Notes: generated by a model from the letters alone, not told the origin. A stretch of DNA of 64,000 nucleotides from Siphonodentalium dalli (GCA_032622095.1 CP136069.1:42448194-42512193), one strand, 5' to 3'. Positions 45,774 through 55,537 are shown, numbered from the stretch's first letter. Numbers and translations are program-made.

Positions 45774-46887
45774 AGGGTCCTGCGATCGACACTTTCCTGC
45801 AGAATCGAAATGCAATATTGAAATTGGAGGCCAATATCAAATCAAATCTGGAATAAAATCGGCTAACAACTGGTGCATAACATAACTTACGCACATTTAT
45901 TCCCATTGCACGGATGCAAATAATTCTTATTTGTTTCATTTAAAATCATTTGAATCATACGATTAAAGGCGCGCATGGCCTTCACATTGGGTATTGCTGT
46001 TAATATTGTAACATCCGTTAAAACCGTCATAAACAGAAAGAATATTAAAATATAGACAGACTTTGTTCTTTTCCCAATTAGAAATATCACGTAATAGTAT
46101 GTTATTGTCAAGTTTGTATGCTTTGTTATGTAAACAATAGTCAAATATGTTACAGAACCTGGCTTTTGTTTACATAACACAGCGTACAAACTTCACAATA
46201 ACATACTATCTACAGGGATATTTATGATTGGTATAAGAATAATATACATGTATGTCTATATATTAATATTCTTTCTGTTTATGGAAGTTTTAAAGGGTGT
46301 GACTATTTTCACAGCATACCCACCTGAAGGCCATCCATGCATTTAAGGTTTAGAAATTGTTTCAGAGTATGATTATATGTAAATTAAGGATGCAGTTTTA
46401 GTAAATATTTAATATTGATGCAAGTTTATGTCATTATGGTGATTACCACATAATCTACATACCAATTCGTGGTGTGATCACATGACTCTAACTGGCGATA
46501 TACTTGCATGTACAGGTACAATCAACCAGTTTGCAAAAAAGGGCTTATATAGGCCTATATAGGCCATCCAGTTAACACAATGAAAAACCAGTTATCGAAT
46601 AATACTAAAATGGTAGGCTCTTTTGGAGAGTTTGACTCAGAAGTATGTGCGACTTTGACGCTACGTAAGTGAACCAGCCTCTGATAATTTAACACAATAT
46701 GCATGTTGCTACGATTATTGCAGACACATCACAAGTATTTCATTATCATCCTTCGCAAAATTAGCAATGTCTCAATAATGGGTATAAATTAGATATATTA
46801 GAAATTGGATGTTTGATTCGGTGTCAGCACTGAATCACACTGATGATATCAACATCGAATCGTATATCGATTATTTGCAGGACCCTA
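45774..46887. mobile_element. TAGGGTCCTGC-ended element with a nested foldback
   Basis: The ends TAGGGTCCTGCGATCG and TTTGCAGGACCCTA match those of 13390-14521, with ATCGAATCG words inside. Unlike that copy I see no matching 8-bp flank, so it is older or rearranged. A foldback element (45985-46335) has inserted within it. Confidence 0.6.
45985..46335. mobile_element. Foldback MITE, copy 1 of family also at 20530
   Basis: Long inverted arms: ATTGCTGTTAATATT...CATAAACAGAAAGAATATT on the left pairs with AATATTCTTTCTGTTTATGG...CACAGCATACCC on the right. Each arm also carries AAACAAAAGCCAGGTTCTG-type sequence. The family is recognisable at 20530-20910. Confidence 0.6.
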
Positions 46888-47020
46888 AACATTAAATGAA
46901 AATCGAAAGGCTGGTGTTTCTGTATTCAGTTCCTTCTGCTGAGATACATTAAAGAGTTATTTATCTCCAACCTGTCAAAACTAGCACACAATTATGCATG
47001 CATCATAACTCTGGCATTAT

Positions 47021-47803
47021 TTAACTCTTTCGTGATGGGAGCTGCGCTGGTGCAGCATTAATGATCTTGTGCCAGTAAATTCTCTTATATATGCTATTCT
47101 CACATAGGGAGCCTCGCATATATAAGAGAATGCACTGGCTTACAAGGTCAAGGTAATATGATGCAGACCGGAGCGGACCGCCAGTGGTGGTCCGGTCCAG
47201 TGCAGAGGCAGTTCAGTCCGGTCCGGGCCAGCTCTCGGTCCGGTTTCTTGCCTGGACTGGTCATTATAACATACCTTAAATGGAGGGAAATGTGTTAAAT
47301 ATCTCTTTGGTATACGCGTTTGTGTTATAGAAAGCATCAAGTTACTGCCGGGCAAGCTTGTATTAAACTCTGGACATCATATATAATACATTGTATGCTC
47401 ATTGGGGGAATGTGTAGTGTATTCTCTTATCTCGTATTGACGGTAGATAACAAATAAATGTGCTCTAAGCAGCAATGTTTCACTTTCCAAAGGGCTTATT
47501 GTAATCGATAATTTATTTTTCGAAGTTACATACCAGTTAACCCCAGTAGAGCCGGCACTTAAGCTAGGCATACATCTATGAATTAAAGTTTGCGAACCGG
47601 TACAGTACCGGTCGGCCATGGGTGGACCATGCAATGATGGTGATCCGTTACTTTTTTTTGCGGTCCAGTTCGCATCCCTACAAATATTGTTAGGCCAAGG
47701 TATTCTCTTATATATGTGAGGCTCCCTATGGGAGACTCGCATATATAACAGAATGCACTGGCACAGGATCATTTTCGCAAAATTCCAGTCATGGAAGAGC
47801 TAA
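47021..47803. mobile_element. Double-hairpin MITE split by another insertion
   Basis: TTAACTCTTTCGTGATGGGA on the left and CCAGTCATGGAAGAGC on the right are the terminal repeats. One hairpin is at 47072-47136 and the other at 47693-47762. The spacer AGGTCAAGGTAA/ATATTGTTAGGCC is broken by the element at 47161-47691. Confidence 0.72.
47161..47691. mobile_element. Nested insertion, hAT-like ends
   Basis: The right end CGGTCCAGTTCGCATCCCTA is roughly the inverse of the left GATGCAGACCGGAGCGGACC. GGTCCGG words are repeated near the left end. The empty-site sequence is known from sister copies of the host element, which defines the insertion well, although the target duplication (about AATAT) is imperfect. 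Confidence 0.6.
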
Positions 47804-48132
47804 ATATGATTATGCAGTGACAAAAAGGTCATTTCCTATGTTATTTTGGCCAAATTATTTTATGCTACTAATTTTGGAGAATTCTAAGGCTACAATAGGT
47901 CCTTTTTTTCTATTTACAGCCTCTCTAGTGTCAACTATTGTTGATATTTATAGAATGTAAGTGAATACAAATACTTTCATGGTGTAATTGCTCCAGTTGG
48001 ACCCTTGTTTTATATGCATGTTATGTGACTACTGGTGCAGGCCCTTGGTATATCTGCTATTAGCATGGGAACATAAAACTCAAAGGGTTAAACCATTCAC
48101 CCCTGGAAACATGGTTGGCTCCGGCTTTCACT

Positions 48133-48256
48133 TACAGTAATGCTCTAAGTAATCGACTCCTTAACGACAGCAGAATTATGGGTAACTTTTCAGGATTTAG
48201 TAGTTACCCATAATTCTGCTGTCGTTAAAGAGTCGATTACTTAGAGCATTACTGTA
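48133..48256. mobile_element. CAGTAATGC foldback MITE, centre deleted
   Basis: Perfect 124-bp palindrome-like copy. The arms stop at TTCAGGATTTAG, lacking the GGAAATATGG...CGGAAAGC section of full copies. The shared variant AACGACAGCAG in both arms shows the arms changed together. Confidence 0.82.
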
Positions 48257-48571
48257 CGGTACTTATCAAATTGTGCAACAAACTCAGCTTATGATTTGAT
48301 GAATGATATTGGGCATCCGTCGGCCTGTATCACGACATACTGTATACACCTGTCAGTAAGCCCATCCATGAGGATAAGCCCAGTCTATGTTTTTGCTCCC
48401 AAAAAGTTATGGGGTTGTCCTCGAAGATAAGCCCCATTTTTAAAACAGAGGGCGAGTATACATTGACGTCAGGTTAACTCTGAAATACGCACTCTATCTA
48501 CAATATATGTGAAATTATTAATTAATATTAATGATTTATGAACATCATGAATTATAATAAACACGACATTA

Positions 48572-49013
48572 TGTGATCACTCAGATCCAAGAGACACTAC
48601 CCCCACCAGTGACAGCCCTGCCACTACTGCATTGATTGTGTATGCACTACAGGGAACACTCTTATCACATGGAATATTTAAACGACAACACATGAGTGGG
48701 GTATGATCTCAGCTTTAATGCCACATTATAAGCTTGTCCTGCAGATAGCCCATACGCATGGAAACCAATTAAGCAGAGCCTTAGCTCTGACGAGAAGCCG
48801 AAGTAGAGAACGCTGAAGAAATACTTCTGTACAGCGCAGGCATGAGCATGGCCCGACGAGCAAGGTACGATTCGGAGCCGGCGCCCAAGAATTGCTATGA
48901 GGCGCCCTAAGCAATAAGCACACACGGCCAACAGGGAGAAGCCCAACGAGTGCGACGCAGGAATGGCAGTAGAGACCACTGGACAGCCCAACTCCCTATG
49001 GCTAAGCAACGGC
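48572..49013 (-). repeat. L repeat, outer copy (442 bp)
   Basis: Starts TGTGATCACTCAGATCC right after CATTA and ends TATGGCTAAGCAACGGC, where similarity to the inner copy stops sharply. Confidence 0.75.
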
Positions 49014-49237
49014 GATGGGCGGGTAACACCACAGTTACCCCTGCAGGACGCACCAAAGCGGGATCAATGGCACTGATGACACAGCACCTGAAAGTGAAAA
49101 CAAACAGCAGCAACGAGATTTAAACAAACAGGGCCATAGGCCCAAAACAAAACAGGCATCACATAACAATGAAGATGGCGTGCCACTTCGGGACGCCGAA
49201 CAAAGCGGGGCATGGAGCTCCAAGGGGGGGAGGGAGG

Positions 49238-49431
49238 GAGCGCGATACATATAATTCCAAAGTGACTTGCTTTTTCCGTTACCGGAAGGAGGCAGCATTC
49301 CGGGCGGATGTAAAATGCGGACTTTAAGTTCGGCCGATACGGAACGGATCGTACCGAAAAACCGGAATGTCTGCCGGATGACAGGATCAAACAACCACAT
49401 AAATCACCCCGAACCTTATCGGCCCTGGGTG
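49238..49431 (-). repeat. R repeat, inner copy (194 bp)
   Basis: From GAGCGCGATACATATAATTC to GGCCCTGGGTG, followed by CATTA. It matches 51415-51608 almost base for base. Confidence 0.75.
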
Positions 49432-49436
49432 CATTA

Positions 49437-49878
49437 TGTGATCACTCAGATCCAAGAGACACTACCCCCACCAGTGACAGCCCTGCCACTACTGCATTGA
49501 TTGTGTATGCACTACAGGGAACACTCTTATCACATGGAATATTTAAACGACAACACATGAGTGGGGTATGATCTCAGCTTTAATGCCACATTATAAGCTT
49601 GTCCTGCAGATAGCCCATACGCATTGAAACCAATTAAGCAGAGCCTTAGCTCTGACGAGAAGCCGAAGCAGAGAACGCTGAAGAAATACTTCTGTACAGC
49701 GCAGGCATGAGCATGGCCCGACGAGCAAGGTACGATTCGGAGCCGGCGCCCAAGAATTGCTATGAGGCGCCCTAAGCAATAAGCACACACGGCCAACAGG
49801 GAGAAGCCCAACGAGTGCGACGCAGGAATGGCAGTAGAGACCACTGGACAGCCCAACTCCCTATGGCTAAGCAACGGC
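49437..49878 (-). repeat. L repeat, inner copy (442 bp)
   Basis: Nearly identical to 48572-49013. Both keep a 114-codon minus-strand frame open with only two residue differences. That reflects recent duplication more than coding function. Confidence 0.75.
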
Positions 49879-50172
49879 CTGGAATATTACACTCAGGCTA
49901 CAGTTCGAGAGCACTCTCGAATAAGCATAAGATGACTGCGCAGTCATAAACATACTAAGCTACTATTGATAAGCCACCCATCAAAGTTACCAGACAGGTT
50001 ATAACGCTATGACGACACTACCACTACCACTATCTGCAGGACCGCCATAGAGTGCGCAGCACTCCCCCAAACCAGGAGCTCCATGCCCAATGACATCAAT
50101 GAAACAGTTAAACCACCGGGAAAACCATAGTGTCAGATGCCAGGAAGGTCCCCAGGGCGTCCTGGAGACTAT

Positions 50173-51216
50173 TCAGGTAGAGAGCGTTGCCGACGGGGGA
50201 GAGATGGATCCCATCTGAGGTTGCCAAACCTGGGGCGTCATGACCAGCAGCCAAAGGTTAGGGTCGATGGTCTCCCAAGGAGTAGCAGTATTCCCAACCC
50301 ACTTCAACCGAAATTGGGTATCGTACACCCGCCAGGCAGATCCCCCACATTTAGCAGCCGCCCAACGAATTGTGCGCAGGTAACGCAAAAGGGGCTGGGC
50401 CGACGATTCAGGGTGAACGTCGAGGTACACCGAAACGAAAGTGAGAAAAGAATCGGTCCACGAGTCAACAGACGTTATTGGAGCAGCATGCCCGCTTGGC
50501 GCAACGCGGATTTGCCCGGAAGCAGAGACAACCAACTGACGGGGGTCAGCTGTATGAATAGATGAGGCGGGTTCCTGCAGTTGATCCAAATTGATAAAAT
50601 CGCCCCGGAAAATTTTGTTTCGAATAGACCTGGAAACGTGAGAGCCAAAACCGTCTGCCGCCGTAGGAATCGGCAAGGGGGCGTCCCAATGGGAGACCAG
50701 AGAGGATGGTAAGCTAAATAAGGGATTACCCGGATCAGTTCTGTCTCTTGCCGGAGCGTTCGGTCGGTGGTTCACCGATGCCACACGGGAATCCTCGCGG
50801 CGGCGGCGGAGAGAAGTGGAGCTGTCGTCGGAACTGCTGCGTCGACGTGTCGACAAAGGAGACGCTGATGGCGACCTGGATTCATAGCGCGGAGAACCAT
50901 CCTGTCTGCGACGAGACTGACGACTGGGCTGACGACAAGGCTGACGAACAGGATCGCGGCCGCGTGAATGTGAAACCCGGCCACGGGAGGCGCGGCGTCC
51001 CCGGCCAGAGCCACGGGCAGGCCTGCCGCGCGAATGCTGTCCACGGCCACGCACCCGTGAATCAGCCACAGATGACACACTTGCCGAAACCCGAGAAGAA
51101 GGCCTAACACGATCACTGGAAGCAGGACCAGCACGAGACGAACTGGCAGATTCATCCTGTCGACTGCTACGAGACGAACGGGCGCGGGCCCGACCGCGAG
51201 ATCTCGTACGAACCAT
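50173..51216 (-). CDS. Gag-like ORF of the YR retrotransposon
   Basis: The most likely start is the ATG at 51216 (MVRTRSRGRARARSS), inside a longer open frame from 51567 whose first part is the untranslated R repeat. Residues 1-150 are a very Arg/Ser-rich basic region suited to nucleic-acid binding. Residues 170-348 are a globular domain with SHVSRSIRNKIFRGDFINL, SVDSWTDSFLTFVSVYLDVH and WRVYDTQFRLKW. I recognise this as the conserved ORF1 domain accompanying DIRS/Ngaro-like elements in marine animals. The frame ends near 50173. No zinc knuckle is seen. It is probably intact as an ORF but stranded without reverse transcriptase. Confidence 0.6.
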   Translation of the reverse strand: MVRTRSRGRARARSSRSSRQDESASSSRAGPASSDRVRPSSRVSASVSSVADSRVRGRGQHSRGRPARGSGRGRRASRGRVSHSRGRDPVRQPCRQPSRQSRRRQDGSPRYESRSPSASPLSTRRRSSSDDSSTSLRRRREDSRVASVNHRPNAPARDRTDPGNPLFSLPSSLVSHWDAPLPIPTAADGFGSHVSRSIRNKIFRGDFINLDQLQEPASSIHTADPRQLVVSASGQIRVAPSGHAAPITSVDSWTDSFLTFVSVYLDVHPESSAQPLLRYLRTIRWAAAKCGGSAWRVYDTQFRLKWVGNTATPWETIDPNLWLLVMTPQVWQPQMGSISPPSATLST

Positions 51217-51414
51217 AGGAGAACTTTTTTTAGTGCCACCGAACGACAAACACTGAAACAGGGAAACACGTGCGCGACCCACGAAAATAGGTAACGCCGA
51301 CGGAACAGGACGCAGACAGAACGCACAAGGAACAAGATGATAGACGAATAAATGAAGGCTGGTGAAGAAACACGGTGACGGATGGAAACAGATAGGAATT
51401 GACGACACACAACC

Positions 51415-51608
51415 GAGCGCGATACATATAATTCCAAAGTGACTTGCTTTTTCCGTTACCGGAAGGAGGCAGCATTCCGGGCGGATGTAAAATGCGGACT
51501 TTAAGTTCGGCCGATACGGAACGGATCGTACCGAAAAACCGGAATGTCTGCCGGATGACAGGATCAAAGAACCACATAAATCACCCCGAACCTTATCGGC
51601 CCTGGGTG
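51415..51608 (-). repeat. R repeat, outer copy (194 bp)
   Basis: Outer terminus of the element, followed by CATTA and unique sequence. It contains the upstream extension of the Gag-like frame. Confidence 0.75.
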
Positions 51609-51731
51609 CATTAGATTAGAACTGTGAATGCAAACTGAGATTTTGTATGAGGAGGTCCTCGAAGGTAAGCCCAGTCCCAGTTTTTGGGTAAAACATTAAT
51701 AATGATATGTGTATACAGTAACGCAATAACT

Positions 51732-51974
51732 TTAACCCTTTGAGTGCCAGGGGCCGATATTATCGGCCCTAAACCTACACAATAAGTCTGTTAAAGAATA
51801 TAATAAAATATTAAAATTGTTAAAAATTGTAAAAAAATAAAAAAATATTGTTAAGCCAATGCATTCTCTTATATATGCGAGGCGACCTATGGTCGACTCG
51901 CATATATAAGAGAATGCATTGGCACAGGGTATATGGGTTGATACAAAAATCGGACCTGGCACTCAAAGGGTTAA
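51732..51974. mobile_element. TTAA-flanked single-hairpin MITE, CCCTTTGAGTGCCAG ends
   Basis: TTAACCCTTTGAGTGCCAGG and CCTGGCACTCAAAGGGTTAA are inverse termini. It contains one copy of the 66-bp hairpin (51856-51922). Its other sequence, including GGGCCGATATTATCGGCCC, differs from the sister elements. Confidence 0.8.
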
Positions 51975-52047
51975 TAAATGTAATCTGATTTTGACCTCAT
52001 TTGAACCATGACTCTGCTCCATGTATCTCTTGGATGAGTTTCAAAAC

Positions 52048-52482
52048 CAAGGCTGCAAATAGTGTGTCTGTCATTTGCAGATTGAGGTCCCCAGAGGGTG
52101 AATTTAGTGAAGCTATCCCGCAGCATCAACAAATTCACCTTCTAGGAACCTCATTCTGCTTAGGCCTCAACTGCTATGGGAGACCTATGATCAGATTGAA
52201 GTTCCGCAGATTACGTTGGTGATGTTCACCCATAAGTCACCTCGATTATGTATTTTATCTTCTGCAAATTATGGGATATAGAAACGGAAAAGAAGTGAAA
52301 ATGTAACTAAAAACAATGTTAATTTGATACTATAGATACTTCCTAGAAGATGAGGCCTAAGCAGAATGAGGTCCCCAGAGGGTGAATTTGGTGATGCTAG
52401 CCCACTGTGTGGGACATCGTCACTAAATTGATCCTCTGGGGACCTAATTCTGCACATGACAGACACACTATTTACAGGCTTG
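52048..52482. mobile_element. GAGGTCCCC hairpin MITE, fourth copy
   Basis: CCAAGGCTGCAAATAGTGTG to ACACTATTTACAGGCTTG, both hairpins present, the left one shortened. Intron 8. Confidence 0.73.
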
Positions 52483-52557
52483 TTCAAAACCAGTTCTGCC
52501 CGAAATTTTTCAGGGATTATACCTCCTGGAATGTTAACTGGATATCTATTTTGAAAA

Positions 52558-52822
52558 TTTACCCTTTCATGATGGGAGCTGCCCTGGTGCAGTATTAAAG
52601 ACCATGTGCCAGTGCATTCTCTCATATATGTGAGTCTCCCATAGGGAGCCTTGCATATATAAGAGAATGCACTGGCTTACATGACCAAGGTAAATATTGT
52701 TAGGCCAATATATATTCTCTAATATATGCAAGGCTTCCAATGGGAGTCTCGCATATATAAGAGAATGCATTGGCACAAGTTTTTCGCCAAATTTTATGAA
52801 GCTCCTGTCACTGAAGGGTTAA
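52558..52822. mobile_element. Double-hairpin MITE, CATGACTGGAGCT ends, inverted
   Basis: CCCTTTCATGATGGGAGCTG on the left and GAAGCTCCTGTCACTGAAGGG with TTAA on the right. Hairpins at about 52611-52674 and 52709-52772. Confidence 0.75.
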
Positions 52823-53449
52823 GCATGATAACTTCAACAAACATAATCTGTTTTTACAAACTTTTGTTCGAAACTAGTCATGCACAAATTTTATTCAGGA
52901 GTTATATATGTCTCCTGCATTTCGAGTGTCTTATTTTGCTACTTAATGTGATAACTGTAACAAGCATAATCCATTATTTACCAAAGTTGGCATGTTGATT
53001 CTACTCAAGAATAGGTTTTCTTAAGCCACAACTTGACAACTGTGTCACCAATATGTAACTATATTTTTTATATGCCCATTTTAAATACGGGAAGTATTAT
53101 GTTTATTATAAATGCTTAAGATTCCACCCACCAACTTCCTGTTATCATTTCTGAGTCCTTGTGACTAGACACTTTACAGTTTGCACTTCAACCCTCACAA
53201 TTTATAGCTTTGGCATAAAGCATTGCTGTAGAAAAGGCCCTAGAAGTCAATTTATACTTTCTTGCAATTCCAAAGAAATGATGTACAAGAACAATGACAA
53301 TTGTGAGAACTGTGCGTTTATGATTCACTTTCCTCAGGGTTTCCCCTAGATCAGCCATCACCTTACTAATTTTCTTGCTTTTCCCTGCTTATGGCTTCAT
53401 CACTAACAACTCATGATCAAATGCCTGGGACCATGGTATTGCTTTAAAA

Positions 53450-53493
53450 TACAGTAATGCCCTAAGTAATCGATTACTTAGGGCATTACTGTA
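53450..53493. mobile_element. Minimal CAGTAATGC foldback: 44-bp perfect palindrome
   Basis: TACAGTAATGCCCTAAGTAATC fused directly to its exact inverse. Only the two terminal repeats remain, with no interior. Confidence 0.85.
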
Positions 53494-54060
53494 TTTAATA
53501 GAAGAGATTGACCCCATTATGAGCAGGGATAAACTCTGATGAGAATCATATTCTCATTTTGATTCTCGAATAACCATTCTTAAGCCCTATATGATTGCTT
53601 TTAACCCTTTCTGTACTAAATGGATTCTCCCACTCAGTTATAATAGTGTACATTGGAATGGTCCATTGTTCAATTGGAGAGGTTTTCAGGTAATAGAAGC
53701 AGACAACAGGCAGAAAAACAGATAATACAAGTTATAATAATTGTTCATTATATATATATATATATAATTCTACATTCAATAAAAGACCTATGGTGTTCAA
53801 TTACACTCCATCATCACCCTTCTATGATCCAATACGTATTATGCAACACAAGAGCCCATTTATAAAAACATTATAGTGAGTAAGAATACCATTATAATCA
53901 ATAAATATACTTTAAACAAGCTGTTATGTTGGGACATACATGTATGCATGCTGGTATATGAGAGAGGTCATTTCTCCCTTGGACAAAAATGTGGAGAAAT
54001 GGCACATTTTATGGAGGTGTCTCCCGAGAAGCCATTTAGATTGGTCTCTGGTGAGGTTTA

Positions 54061-54278
54061 TACAGTAATGCCCTAATTAATCGACTTCTTAACCACAGCA
54101 GAATTATGGGTAACTTTTCAGGATTTAATCGGAAATATGGCTTGTTGCCATTCATCGGAAAGCTCTCCCCGAGAGCTTTCCGATGAATGGCAACAAGCCA
54201 TATTTCCGACTAAATCCTGAAAAGTTACCCATAATTCTGCTGTGGTTTAAGAAGTCGATTAATTAGAGCATTACTGTA
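54061..54278. mobile_element. CAGTAATGC foldback MITE, full length
   Basis: A complete copy ending 44 bp before exon 9, so its right arm lies close to the branch-point region. Confidence 0.82.
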
Positions 54279-54322
54279 GTCCAAGGACCAGACAAACAAT
54301 GATCATGCTGATATGTTTACAG

Positions 54323-54491
54323 GCTCACTGCACCGATGGGTTTAGTTATGCTGCTTTACATTCCTACAGTCCAGTATTGGTCAGATGGTCCACTATGGCC
54401 AGCCGAGAAAGGGATTGAGAAAGACTACTGTGCAACTTCTTGGTGGTACAACATACTTTATATAAACAATGCAATAAGTATGACTGACCAG
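54323..54491 (+). CDS. nrf-6-like: NRF-6-like exon 9: extracellular loop and ILYINN motif
   Basis: Residues 437-493. The acceptor is ATGTTTACAG and the donor is GTGTGT at 54492. It encodes LTAPMGLVMLLYIPTVQYW, SDGPLWPAEKGIEKDYC, then SWWYNILYINNAISMTDQ. The block C-x(3)-W-W-x-N-[IL]-L-Y-I-N-N is a family signature. Its 3' part and the following intron sequence are duplicated at about 54879-54990. The intron before it (9.25 kb) carries the split-repeat retrotransposon. Confidence 0.95.
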
Positions 54492-54548
54492 GTGTGTAAT
54501 AAAGATACATCTAACCTGTTTATGTAAACTGGCAAGGTGTATTAAATT

Positions 54549-54704
54549 AAGAAATGACTGGCAGATTCATTTGGGTCATTGGGTTATGACTGGGAGAGTA
54601 ATTAGACAAAGTGTGTGAATCCCAAAGGGATGCACACAAACTTTGTTTAATTACTCTGCCGATCATAATCCAATAACCCCAATGGATCTGCCAGTCATTT
54701 CTTA
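54549..54704. mobile_element. Foldback MITE, arms about 70 bp
   Basis: GAAATGACTGGCAGATTCAT...AGTAATTAGACAAAGTGTGTG pairs with CACACAAACTTTGTTTAATTAC...CCAGTCATTTC. The loop is short. It lies between exon 9 and its partial duplicate. Confidence 0.75.
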
Positions 54705-54878
54705 TACTATTATATTTTATATATACTAGCATCATTGCAAATAAAACTGGATATTTCCTGAAATAGCTCTATGATATTTGCCAGCGTCAACAGAGTTAAT
54801 TCATATCGCAACGCAAATGAACTCAAATTGCAAATATGTGTTCACGCACAAACATAAACAAACCGGCTTCATAACTGC

Positions 54879-54990
54879 TGACTGGAAAATACTGTATGTA
54901 AACAATGCGATAAGTATGGCTAACCAGGTATTTAGTACAGATACATCTAACCTGTTTATTTAAACTGGCCAGGTCTGTTAAATGTACATC
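54879..54990 (+). pseudogene. Partial duplicate of exon 9 end plus donor and intron
   Basis: The frame reads ADWKILYVNNAISMANQ followed by GTATTT, closely matching exon 9's SWWYNILYINNAISMTDQ and donor. Similarity continues into the intron (ACATCTAACCTGTTTAT, AAACTGGC, TTAAAT). Upstream of the GACTGG the similarity stops and I see no convincing acceptor, and the conserved WW pair is reduced to one W. It looks like a local tandem duplication fragment rather than a working alternative exon. Confidence 0.6.
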
Positions 54991-55206
54991 AACCCTTCCA
55001 TGACTGGAGCTTTCTGAAATTTTGTGAAAACCCTGTGCCAATGCATTTTCTTATATATGCAAGTTTCCCATATGGAGTCTCGCATATATAAGAGTATACA
55101 TTGGCCTAACAATATTTACCTATGGCAGACTCACATATATAAGAGAATGCACTGGCACAGGGTCTTTAATGCTGCACCAGGGCAGCTCCCATCATGAAAG
55201 GGTAAA
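54989..55206. mobile_element. Double-hairpin MITE, internally shortened
   Basis: AACCCTTCCATGACTGGAGC to AGCTCCCATCATGAAAGGGT. The second hairpin lacks its left half (ATTTACCTATGGCAGACTC). Intron 9. Confidence 0.7.
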
Positions 55207-55298
55207 TTTGCAAAATAGATATCCAGTTAACATTCCCGGAGGTATAATCCCTGAAAAATTTCGGGCAGAACTGGTTTTGAACAAGCCTGCAAATAGTG

Positions 55299-55537
55299 CA
55301 ATATTTTACCTTGACCTTGTAAGCCAGTGCATTCTCTTATATATGCGAGTCTCCCATATGTAGTCTCACCTATACAAGAGTATACATTGGCCTCACAATA
55401 TTTACCTTGACCTTGTAAGCCAGTGCATTCTCTAATATATGTGAGGCTCCCTGTGGGAGACTTTCATATATAAGAGAATGTACTGGTACATGATCTTTAA
55501 TGCTGCACCAGCGCAGCTCCGATCATGAAAGGGTTAA
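55299..55537. mobile_element. Double-hairpin MITE lacking its left terminus
   Basis: Two spacer-hairpin units followed by the right end CAGCTCCGATCATGAAAGGG and TTAA. Together with 54989-55206 it forms a compound cluster. Confidence 0.65.

Larger units (their letters stand above)
48572..51608 (-). mobile_element. Deleted tyrosine-recombinase-type retrotransposon (Ngaro/PAT-like?) with split direct repeats
   Basis: Read on the minus strand the order is R1 (51608-51415), a Gag-like ORF, L1 (49878-49437), R2 (49431-49238), 224 bp, L2 (49013-48572). R copies are both 194 bp and L copies both 442 bp, nearly identical. This A-internal-B-A-B plan is that of split-direct-repeat YR retrotransposons. 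CATTA occurs at both outer flanks (48567-48571 and 51609-51613) and at the L1/R2 junction (49432-49436), as expected from insertion by recombination of a circle. Reverse transcriptase and recombinase are absent. The region is visibly more GC-rich than its surroundings. Alternatively, two deleted elements in tandem. Confidence 0.6.

Noticed and set aside
48665-49009. 114-codon minus-strand frame, repeated at 49530-49874
   Set aside because: It lies inside the L direct repeats of the retrotransposon, so conservation between the two copies reflects recent duplication rather than coding constraint.
50137-50565. Plus-strand 142-codon frame
   Set aside because: Shadow of the Gag-like ORF on the opposite strand; basic composition is a by-product of GC-rich sequence.
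45072-54322. Possible additional exon between HRYLR and LTAPMG
   Set aside because: Phases of exons 8 and 9 fit directly and the joined motif matches the family, so no extra exon is needed.
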